Of a DNA stretch of 29,262 bases, positions 14,738 through 21,600 are shown piece after piece. The number at the start of each line of letters is the position of its first letter. Within the stretch, counting starts at the first letter, position 1. Origin of the DNA: an uncultured Bacteroidales bacterium (GTDB lineage Bacteria > Bacteroidota > Bacteroidia > Bacteroidales > P3). The position numbers and the translations under genes are program-made. The notes under the pieces were generated by a model that had not been told where the DNA came from, ran no database searches, and saw nothing but the letters and a program-made list of their open reading frames with translations. Location of the stretch: positions 1 through 29,262 of the forward strand of contig CAKZZD010000005.1 in the NCBI GenBank assembly GCA_937886715.1. The letters run 5' to 3'.

Positions 14738-14745
14738 CAAAGGTA
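14738..14745 (-). promoter_or_regulatory. Promoter -7 element of the DUF4254-GT9 operon
   Basis: The minus strand reads TACCTTTG, a TAnnTTTG match, only a few bases from the possible start codons. It indicates a very short or absent leader. Confidence 0.55.
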
Positions 14746-14896
14746 CGTTTTTTTGTTGATATGCCGCAAGAAATCTTCTCCCGGCCCCAGCTAGAGGCAT
14801 GCCGTCGGAACGTTGCCGCACGGCGCATCCATCCGGTGCATCCAAGCAAGAAAGCCTTTCGGCCTCCCCATCGGTGACCGTCTGTCGGATGCTTGT

Positions 14897-14939
14897 TGTA
14901 CGGCTGTTGTACGAACTTTTTTCGTACAACAGTCGTACA
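14897..14939. repeat. Long dyad between divergent genes, possible operator
   Basis: Arms 14897-14915 and 14921-14939 pair over 19 positions with a single G-T wobble; the core TTGTACGAA-N5-TTCGTACAA is perfect. The half-site GTTGTACG is also tandemly repeated (14895-14902 and 14907-14914). It lies in the 340-base gap between the divergent DUF4254 and membrane-protein genes, with no gene pointing into it, so a terminator role is unlikely and a dimeric regulator's operator or an RNA element is more plausible. Otherwise this gap holds a 12-bp palindrome TTTCAGCTGAAA (15024-15035) and no recognisable gene. Confidence 0.6.
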
Positions 14940-15072
14940 TCAGGTGCCGATGCCGGGAGGCGATGCAAGGAGACCTAAAAAGGCGAGTGCGGCAAGGGAT
15001 GGAGAGCCTTCGGAATACTTTTTTTTCAGCTGAAACAATAATTTGTCCGCTGATGAGTTATTCTATTTACTT

Positions 15073-15558
15073 ATGGCAAACAATATCAAAACCCTCAACC
15101 CTGCGGGCCGCATCGCCGTCGACGGCGCATTGCTGGCTCTTGCATGTCTGATTCCTGCCGCGTCGCATGCGCTGGCGCTTCCATTGTATATGCTCAACCC
15201 CATGCTCGTGCTGCTGCTTGCCGGAGTGCTGCTGCACCATGACTGGCGCCATGCGCTGGTGCTGGCCGTGCTGCTGCCGGTGGTGAGTTGCTTGGTGGTG
15301 GGCATGCCCACTGCCGCCAAGGCCGTCTGCATGGTGGCCGAACTGGCCACGGTGGCCGTGATGTTCGGGTGGCTGCAGCGCAAATGGGTCGTGTGGCCTG
15401 CCGTGATGACGGCTATCGTCGCCGGCAAGGTGGTCTACTATCTGCTCAAAGCCGTGGTGCTGGCTCCCGCCGTGCTGGTGGGCACCGAATGGTGGATCCA
15501 GCTGGGCACGGTGGTGCTGTGGGGCGGACTGTTTGCATTGCTGTATAAAAAAGTTTAA
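15073..15558 (+). CDS. Small multi-spanning membrane protein, ECF S-component-like
   Basis: A 161-residue very hydrophobic protein with five to six membrane segments. The pattern of an N-terminal GRIAVDGALLALA segment, LYMLNPMLVLLLAGVLL and a Gly-Met-Pro-containing helix (LVVGMPTAAKAV) resembles substrate-binding S-components of energy-coupling-factor vitamin transporters. This is a judgement from pattern, not certain. The ATG at 15073 is used; an in-frame TTG ten codons upstream is less likely. It is 15 bases upstream of the ispD gene and on the same strand, so the two may be co-transcribed. The ligand is unknown; no ECF ATPase is in the window. Confidence 0.7.
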   Translation: MANNIKTLNPAGRIAVDGALLALACLIPAASHALALPLYMLNPMLVLLLAGVLLHHDWRHALVLAVLLPVVSCLVVGMPTAAKAVCMVAELATVAVMFGWLQRKWVVWPAVMTAIVAGKVVYYLLKAVVLAPAVLVGTEWWIQLGTVVLWGGLFALLYKKV

Positions 15559-15573
15559 GGTTTAAAGTTTAAG

Positions 15574-16314
15574 GTGAAGAACATTGCGGTTATACTCGCA
15601 GGGGGTACCGGCAGCCGTATGGGCTCGTCGGTGCCAAAGCAGTTTCTGCCCCTGGGCGGACGCACCGTTATCGAATTCGCTATTAATGCCTTCGACCAAC
15701 ACCCGGCCATCGACGAGGTGGCAGTGGTGGTGCATCCCGACTGGCGCAAGAGGATGGAGGAGATTGTGGCCCTTCGCCGCTGGCGGAAGTTGACGCGCGT
15801 GATCGACGGGGGTAGCGAACGCTACATGTCGAGTCTCAATGCCATCATGGCTTATATCGACGAGCCGGACGACACCAACCTGCTACTGCACGACGCAGCG
15901 CGGCCTTTGGTCTCGGCCAAGGTGGTGGACCGAGTGGTGGCCGCCCTCCGGCATCATGAGGCCGTGGGGGTGGCGGTGCCCAGCACCGACACGGTGTGGG
16001 AGGTGCATCCGGACATGAATGAAGAATTAAGTATCGAGAATGAGGAATTCATCATGCCGCGTTTTGTGGCGCGCATACCCGAGCGACGCCTCATGTGGCG
16101 GGCACAGACACCGCAGGCCTTCCGCCTGCCTCTGATCAGGGACGCCTACCAGCGTGCGCTGCAGGATCCGCAGTTCCGCGCCACCGACGACTGCAGCGTG
16201 GTGCACCGCTACATGCCTGGCGTGAAAATCCACGTCGTCGAAGGCGAAGAGCGGAATATGAAGCTGACGCGCAGCGAGGATATCGAAACTATGCTTTCTT
16301 TTTTGAACCCTTAG
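15574..16314 (+). CDS. ispD: IspD/TarI-family cytidylyltransferase
   Basis: A 246-residue nucleotidyltransferase starting at a GTG. The CTP-binding loop is LAGGTGSRMGSSVPKQF (residues 8-24, with R15 and K22), followed by HDAARPLV (106-113), TPQAF (179-183), TDDCSVV (204-210) and NMKLT with the conserved Lys230. The best-known role is 2-C-methyl-D-erythritol-4-phosphate cytidylyltransferase of isoprenoid synthesis. The same family also includes TarI/Bcs1-type enzymes that make CDP-ribitol, and the LicD and SDR-TagD genes next door make that alternative worth testing. Residues about 147-160 (NEELSIENEEFI) are an extra AT-rich segment absent from typical family members. Its 3' end overlaps the convergent licD-like gene by 26 bases. 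The short upstream gap holds a tandem AAGTTTAAGG repeat. Confidence 0.88.
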   Translation: MKNIAVILAGGTGSRMGSSVPKQFLPLGGRTVIEFAINAFDQHPAIDEVAVVVHPDWRKRMEEIVALRRWRKLTRVIDGGSERYMSSLNAIMAYIDEPDDTNLLLHDAARPLVSAKVVDRVVAALRHHEAVGVAVPSTDTVWEVHPDMNEELSIENEEFIMPRFVARIPERRLMWRAQTPQAFRLPLIRDAYQRALQDPQFRATDDCSVVHRYMPGVKIHVVEGEERNMKLTRSEDIETMLSFLNP

Positions 16315-17035
16315 GAGTTCGCTGATGGGTGGTGAGGGGAATCATCTCACGCCACTCGATGGTGCTGTCTTTGGCCCGTTTCCAGTTCCAGTTGGGATTG
16401 GGTGTCATAAAGTCGGGTCCGTAGCGCAGCGCGCAGAGTTCTTCAGCATTGGCGGGGACATAGACTTCGATGGTTTCGAACGGCACCTTGCGGCGACCTT
16501 TGACGAAGGGCAGCTCGATGCGTCGCGGCATGCGCTGGTGCACTTTCATCCCCTCCTCCTGGATGAAATCGCAGAAGTAGGGCGATTTGTCGAAAGGAGG
16601 ATAGAAGAAGAAGATGTCGATGTGGATGCCGGTGCGCAGATGCTCGAAGGTGAGTTCCTTGCCCAACCGGTCGTTGTCGATGCTGAAGGTATGGAGCACT
16701 CGGAATCCGGCGTCGGCCAACTCGTTGATCACTTCGGGACAGAAGTCGTCGATCCACATGCCGGTGTCGATGTCGAGGTCGTGCTTGATGAAGCCGTGTT
16801 CGCGTATTGCACCAAGCATCGAGCCTGCAAACATGACATAGGGGCGGTTGTGAGCATCCATGCAGTCGACAAATTCCTTCAGCACATCCAGGCGGTGCGC
16901 AACGAAATGTTCGCGGTATTTTTTCTGCTGGCGGTTGTAGTAGAGAAGGTCGTAGGGCTTCTGCAACAGGGTGCGCAGGGTCTTGTTTTGCGAAACGTAG
17001 GCGGCGGCTGTCTTGATAATGTCGTTTAGTGTCAT
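16289..17035 (-). CDS. LicD-family phosphotransferase
   Basis: A 248-residue protein with the LicD (also fukutin/FKRP) core: GSMLGAIREHGFIKHDLDID (residues 71-90), where the acidic D86/D88/D90 set matches the metal-binding DDxD of the family, followed by HIDIFFFYPP. LicD proteins transfer phosphocholine, and relatives transfer ribitol- or glycerol-phosphate from a CDP donor onto sugars. This is the last gene of the minus-strand block, 11 bases after the SDR-TagD fusion, which could supply exactly such a CDP donor. An N-terminal helix (about residues 1-45) precedes the catalytic domain; no membrane segment is seen, so it probably works at the cytosolic membrane face. Confidence 0.87.
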   Translation of the reverse strand: MTLNDIIKTAAAYVSQNKTLRTLLQKPYDLLYYNRQQKKYREHFVAHRLDVLKEFVDCMDAHNRPYVMFAGSMLGAIREHGFIKHDLDIDTGMWIDDFCPEVINELADAGFRVLHTFSIDNDRLGKELTFEHLRTGIHIDIFFFYPPFDKSPYFCDFIQEEGMKVHQRMPRRIELPFVKGRRKVPFETIEVYVPANAEELCALRYGPDFMTPNPNWNWKRAKDSTIEWREMIPLTTHQRTPKGSKKKA

Positions 17036-17046
17036 GTTTGATTTCT

Positions 17047-18177
17047 TTATTTTGATAGGTAAGCCCTCAGCTGGGTGCTGCTGGTGCCGGTGGTGTAGGG
17101 GAAATAGACGATCTCCACGCCTTTGTCGGCAAAGATTTCTTCGTAGCGTAGGAAACGCTCGGTGCCTTTATAGTCGGAGCCGACAAAAAGGCGGTCGTAT
17201 TTGACAATGCCTTTTAGGTAGACATCGCAGTCTTCACGTTCGGACTGGATGACTTGGTCCACATACTTGATGTTGCGGACGATATCCACACGTTCTTCGA
17301 AGGGTATGAACACCTCTTTGCCTTTGTGGGAGCCGTCTTTGTGGACGCCCACCACGAGATAGTCGCACAGCTGCTTGGCGCGGCGGATGATGTTCAGGTG
17401 GCCGATGTGGAAGAGGTCGAAGGTGCCGCTCATGTAGCCGATTTTCACCTGGGGTTTGAGATTCATGCGTCCGCAGTCGGTCTTGTACTGGTAGCTGTTC
17501 ATGCCAAACTGGTGGGCATCGGTCTGGTAGCGATTGATGACGCCCGCAAAGGTGTCGTCGAAGTGGGGGATGAACAGCGTCTCGTGCTGCAGCATGCGCG
17601 TGACAATTTCTTTTGCCAGCGGGATGGTGGCGTCGAGGTCGTTGTCGCCCCCATTGAAGCGGGTGCCCTTGATGCTGCCTGGGCTGACGTTGAGAATCCG
17701 GTTGGGACAGCCGGAGGCTTCGAGTTCGATGTTCAGGCTTTCGGTGAAGCGGCACACGGCTGCCTTGGTGGCGGCGTAGAGGGCGAAGAGTGGCGACGAC
17801 ACCAAGCCTGCGATGCTTCCCATCACGGCGCAGTGAAAGGGCTCCTGGCTTTTGAACCTGGGATAGAAATGGTGGATGGCTTTGAGCACCGTGGTGGTGT
17901 TGACGGCCAGGCTGTTGTCGATTTCGGGCGAGGAGATGGTTTCGAAAGGAGCCACCCGGCCGAAACCGGCGGTGATGACCAGGGTGTCGATGTCGTTGCA
18001 TTCGTCGAGGAAACTGTAGTCGGTGCAAACAAGGTTCACCTGTAGGAATCTGGCATCGGGCAGCGTTGGGGCGCATCGGTCGGCGATGGTGATGTCGTAG
18101 CCATTGTCGTGCAGCACAGTGGCGATGGCCAGGCCGATGCCGTTGCTGCCTCCTATGATGAGTGCTTTTTTGTTCAT
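17047..18177 (-). CDS. Fusion of short-chain reductase and TagD-type cytidylyltransferase
   Basis: A 376-residue two-domain protein. Residues 1 to about 225 are an SDR: NAD(P) loop GGSNGIG (9-15), MGS with catalytic Ser121, and Y134-A-A-T-K138. Residues 244-376 are a class of nucleotidyltransferase like CTP:glycerol-3-phosphate cytidylyltransferase: GTFDLFHIGH (251-260, HxGH), a GSDYKG segment (333-338) in place of GDDW, and TTGTSST (362-368) in place of RTEGISTT. The chain is uninterrupted. An internal Met238 just before the second domain could allow separate production of the transferase. An upstream in-frame extension to 18300 is rejected; the ATG at 18177 overlaps the GT2 stop (ATGA). The likely job is to reduce a keto or aldehyde precursor to an alcohol phosphate and activate it with CTP for the LicD protein next door. 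The actual alcohol (glycerol, ribitol, other) cannot be read from sequence. Confidence 0.86.
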   Translation of the reverse strand: MNKKALIIGGSNGIGLAIATVLHDNGYDITIADRCAPTLPDARFLQVNLVCTDYSFLDECNDIDTLVITAGFGRVAPFETISSPEIDNSLAVNTTTVLKAIHHFYPRFKSQEPFHCAVMGSIAGLVSSPLFALYAATKAAVCRFTESLNIELEASGCPNRILNVSPGSIKGTRFNGGDNDLDATIPLAKEIVTRMLQHETLFIPHFDDTFAGVINRYQTDAHQFGMNSYQYKTDCGRMNLKPQVKIGYMSGTFDLFHIGHLNIIRRAKQLCDYLVVGVHKDGSHKGKEVFIPFEERVDIVRNIKYVDQVIQSEREDCDVYLKGIVKYDRLFVGSDYKGTERFLRYEEIFADKGVEIVYFPYTTGTSSTQLRAYLSK

Positions 18178-19091
18178 TGTTGGTTGTTGTTTTTCAGCAG
18201 TCCCCGCGTGACGTTGCGGCGGAAGGCTACCAGTTTGTTGCCTTTGTTGAATTGCCCTTTCAGGGCGAAACCTAGCCACAGCACCAGGGTGCCGCCCCAT
18301 TTGACGGCTTCTTTGAAGAGACGGTTGAGGTATTTGCCCCGTCCGATCTGAAGGGTGCGGAGCCGCTCGCTGACGCCGATGCCGTGGGTGAGGCGGTCGA
18401 AGTAGTCCTGCGTCAGCTTGCGCGGGGGAATGAGATGGTAGAGGATGGCAGTGGGGAGGTAGTAGAAGCGCATGCCGCGCGAGGTCATCTTGTCGAACAG
18501 ATCTTTCTCTTCGGCACCGATGAGGCTGTTGCCCTTGCGGCCAAGTTCGACGTTGAACAGGCCCACCTCGTCGAAGACGCTTTTGCGGTAGGCCGCGTTG
18601 CCGCCACCCGGGAAGGCACCTTGCGGGAATTCCCTCTCGTGGGTGCCGAGGTTCAGTTCGCCGGTGATCAACTGCCGTGTGTAGTGGCTCATCCAGCTGG
18701 GTTCTTCACAGCCGTCGTATCGGGGAGTGATCGGGCCACCGGCAGCCACCGCCTGACTGTTCTTGCCGAAGAAGTCGGCGTAGGTCTTCAGGTATTCGGG
18801 GTTGACCAGCGCGTCGTCGTCCACATAGACCAGGATGTCGCCCTTTGACTCGACGATGCCGCGGTTGCGGGCGTGGGACAGGCCCTGTTCGCGCTCGAGG
18901 CAGTAGCGCAGCTGTATGTCGGGATGGTCGGCGGCAAAGCGTTCACAGACGTGATGCGTGCCGTCGGTGCTGTTGTTGTCGACGAGCACAATCTCATAGT
19001 CGGCCGGGGGCAGGGTGCCCTCGGCGATGCTCTGTAGGACGTTGTAGAGATATCGTTCGCGATTATATGTGCAGAGGATTACGCTCAGCAT
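18174..19091 (-). CDS. Glycosyltransferase family 2
   Basis: A 305-residue GT-A enzyme: N-terminal SVILCTYNRERYL, EIVLVDNNSTDGT, the LSHARNRGI helix and the metal-binding DDD in VYVDDDALV. The acceptor-side motif is GAEEKDLF (ExxD/E-type). The C-terminus is basic and weakly hydrophobic (TLVLWLGFALKG) but lacks the paired membrane helices of CsbB/DPM-type lipid-carrier enzymes. It is expected to add a sugar to a surface glycan precursor. Its start overlaps the end of the YfhO gene by 7 bases and its stop overlaps the start of the SDR-TagD fusion, so it is translationally coupled on both sides. Confidence 0.9.
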   Translation of the reverse strand: MLSVILCTYNRERYLYNVLQSIAEGTLPPADYEIVLVDNNSTDGTHHVCERFAADHPDIQLRYCLEREQGLSHARNRGIVESKGDILVYVDDDALVNPEYLKTYADFFGKNSQAVAAGGPITPRYDGCEEPSWMSHYTRQLITGELNLGTHEREFPQGAFPGGGNAAYRKSVFDEVGLFNVELGRKGNSLIGAEEKDLFDKMTSRGMRFYYLPTAILYHLIPPRKLTQDYFDRLTHGIGVSERLRTLQIGRGKYLNRLFKEAVKWGGTLVLWLGFALKGQFNKGNKLVAFRRNVTRGLLKNNNQQ

Positions 19092-21568
19092 TTGCCGTCC
19101 TTTCTTTTGCGGTAGTAGAGCACGATGGCGCCTGCGGCAAGGATCACCAGCACAATCGAGCTGATGAGGCAGACGGTGTCCATCCGGTGGAACATCGGGG
19201 CTTCGTTCTTGAATTCGATAACGTGGTCGCCGGCGGGGATGATCATGGCACGGAGGATGTAGTTGGCTCGGATGTATTCGGCAGGTTTGCCATCGATATA
19301 GGCGCGCCAGTCGGGTTCGTAGTATATCTCGCTGAAGACGGCCAGTTGATCGTCGCTGGAGTGCGACTTGTAGGTGAGGTGGTCGGGGTTGTAGACAGCC
19401 TGATGCACCATCTCGATGCGGTCGGTGCTGTCGATTGCGCCCTCCTTTTCAGGCAGGTTGAACTCCTCAGTGTTGACGATGGCGGTGGTGGCGGGATTGA
19501 AGTCGTTGAGAGCCAGGATTTCCTCGTTGGCATTCTGCACCGCTTTGACATCGTTGACAAACCAGGCGTTGCCCAGTGCCTCGGGGTTGCGCTGCACCTG
19601 GCCGCCCTGCATCACCACATAGCGGGCGTTGAGCATGTTGAGCACCTGCATGTTGATGTGGCGTGAGAGGTAGAAGTCGATGATGTCCTGGTAGCGGCGC
19701 ATCTTCACGGCGCTGTAGCCGCCGATCTGGTGGTGGAAGGCGGCGGGTTTGCTGTCGTTGAAGGTGTTGGTGGCCAGATTGAGCACACGGTAGTCTTGGT
19801 CGCCGAATTGCGACGCTAGCTGGTCGATGTCGTAGTCCCATTGGTCGGGGCGCAGCTTCAGTTGCTGCTCGCTGACGTAGCTTTTCTCGTTCAGGTAGCG
19901 ACGGTCAACGCCCCAGAGGTCGATCACCGTCAGCACCGTCAGCAGCAGGGCGAATACCGTGGCGGCGTGTTTGCCTTTGCCCAGCTTGTTGACGAAGAGC
20001 CACAGGGCGGCAAATGCCAGTGCCACGAACAATATCGAGCGCCAGGTGTCGCTGACGAACAGCGCCTTGCGGTCCTGGATGAAGATGTCCTGTATCAAGG
20101 CCCACTGCTGGCCGTATTGGGGAGCCATCTGGGCATCGGCCGAGCCGCTGTAGCTCAGCGAGCCGCTGACCAGCAGGCCTGCCAGCAGCGTCAATGCGGT
20201 GACGCCGCCCGAGATGTAGAGGGCTATGTTTTTGCGTTTCTGCGGCACGTCATTCGAGAACAGCTCCTTCAGTCCCAAAGCGCCGAGCATCACCATCGCC
20301 ACATTGGCCAGGATGAGGCTCATGCTGGGTGTGCGGAATTTGTTGTACAGCGGCAGGTGGTTGAACAACCACTCGTTGAACGGCATGAAGTTGCGGCCCC
20401 ACGACATCAGGATGGCCACCACCGTTGCTGCCAGCAGCCACCAGCGTTCGGGCCCTTTCACCAGAAGCAGGCCGAGCAGGAAGAGAAACACCACGATGGC
20501 GCCGAAGTACACGGGGCCCGACGTGAAGGGCTGGTCGCCCCAGTAGAGGGGAGCCTGCTGCTGGCGGAAGTTCTTGTAGCATGCACTCTCTTCGTCCACC
20601 GGTTCGGCGCTGCCGCCGCCCATGGCGCCAGGCACCAGCAGGGTGTAGGTCTCGCCCACGCCATAGCTCCAGCTGAAGGCATAGTCGATGTCCAGGCCGC
20701 TCTGCTTGCCGCTGATGCTGCCGGGTTCACTGTCGTGGTAAAGGTCTTCCGGTGTCACCGTCACCGCTGCACCTCCGCGCATGGTCTGTTCGGAATATTC
20801 CAGGCTCACCATCAGCGAACGTGCGTTGCAGGCGAAGGCCAGCACGCAGCCCACCAGCAGCAGCCCCAGCCCTTTGAGGAACTGCGGAATGAAACGGTCC
20901 TTGATGGCATAGATGGCGTAGGTCAGGCCCAATGCCACGGCACCTATGATGGTGTAGAAGGTGATCTGTATATGGTTGCACAGCAGCTGAAGTCCCAGAG
21001 CCACCGTGAACAGCAGCCCTCCCCACAGCCAGTCGCTGCTTTTGCGGCAGCCCTCTTTGGGTTTGCGCAGGCACAGCACCATGCCCGACAGGATCGGAGC
21101 CACCATAGCCATCGCCCATGCTTTGGTGATGTGGCCCGCCTCCACGATGATGATGTTGTAGCTGCCCAAGCCGAAGGCCAGGGCACCCAGCAGCGCCACC
21201 CATGGCGAGCAGCCCAGCACCAGCATGGCCACATAGAAGCCCAGCAGGTAGAAGAACAGCACGCCTGCGCTGCGCTCCAGGTCCAGAAACTCGAGGGTGG
21301 CCACATTCTTGATGGGCGTCAGCACACTCTTCACCGGCGGGTTGCCGCCCACCTGGTAGGCCGGCATGCCGCTGAACATGGCGCTGTTCCAGTGGGCATA
21401 TTCGCCCGTACGCTCGTGGAAGTCTTTCGTCTCTTTGACCATCGCTTCATACGACTGGATATCTCCCTGGCGGATTTTCATGCCCTGCAAGGCCGGCATG
21501 AAATACACCATCGCTATGGCCAGCATCGCGGCCACCAGTCCGATATGGATCCATACGTTCTTCTTCAT
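19085..21568 (-). CDS. YfhO-family membrane protein (probable GT-C glycosyltransferase)
   Basis: An 827-residue protein with about 12-14 membrane helices in its first two thirds and a helix close to the C-terminus, with a large extracytoplasmic domain between. The early periplasmic loop carries SYEAMVKETKDFHERTG and HWNSAMFSGMPAYQVG, typical of the YfhO family. In Firmicutes YfhO transfers a sugar from an undecaprenyl carrier to lipoteichoic acid; the family is GT-C-like. Here it would glycosylate a surface polymer outside the membrane. It is the second gene of the minus-strand block, 32 bases after the HD phosphodiesterase, and overlaps the GT2 gene. Confidence 0.9.
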   Translation of the reverse strand: MKKNVWIHIGLVAAMLAIAMVYFMPALQGMKIRQGDIQSYEAMVKETKDFHERTGEYAHWNSAMFSGMPAYQVGGNPPVKSVLTPIKNVATLEFLDLERSAGVLFFYLLGFYVAMLVLGCSPWVALLGALAFGLGSYNIIIVEAGHITKAWAMAMVAPILSGMVLCLRKPKEGCRKSSDWLWGGLLFTVALGLQLLCNHIQITFYTIIGAVALGLTYAIYAIKDRFIPQFLKGLGLLLVGCVLAFACNARSLMVSLEYSEQTMRGGAAVTVTPEDLYHDSEPGSISGKQSGLDIDYAFSWSYGVGETYTLLVPGAMGGGSAEPVDEESACYKNFRQQQAPLYWGDQPFTSGPVYFGAIVVFLFLLGLLLVKGPERWWLLAATVVAILMSWGRNFMPFNEWLFNHLPLYNKFRTPSMSLILANVAMVMLGALGLKELFSNDVPQKRKNIALYISGGVTALTLLAGLLVSGSLSYSGSADAQMAPQYGQQWALIQDIFIQDRKALFVSDTWRSILFVALAFAALWLFVNKLGKGKHAATVFALLLTVLTVIDLWGVDRRYLNEKSYVSEQQLKLRPDQWDYDIDQLASQFGDQDYRVLNLATNTFNDSKPAAFHHQIGGYSAVKMRRYQDIIDFYLSRHINMQVLNMLNARYVVMQGGQVQRNPEALGNAWFVNDVKAVQNANEEILALNDFNPATTAIVNTEEFNLPEKEGAIDSTDRIEMVHQAVYNPDHLTYKSHSSDDQLAVFSEIYYEPDWRAYIDGKPAEYIRANYILRAMIIPAGDHVIEFKNEAPMFHRMDTVCLISSIVLVILAAGAIVLYYRKRKDGKC

Positions 21569-21600
21569 AATGATTCTTTGCTGCGTTCTAAGTCTATAGA

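Noticed and set aside
18178..18300. Upstream in-frame extension of the SDR-TagD fusion
   Set aside because: The extra 41 residues are Arg/Gln/Pro-rich noise read through the GT2 gene; the ATG at 18177 overlapping the GT2 stop fits the SDR N-terminus exactly.
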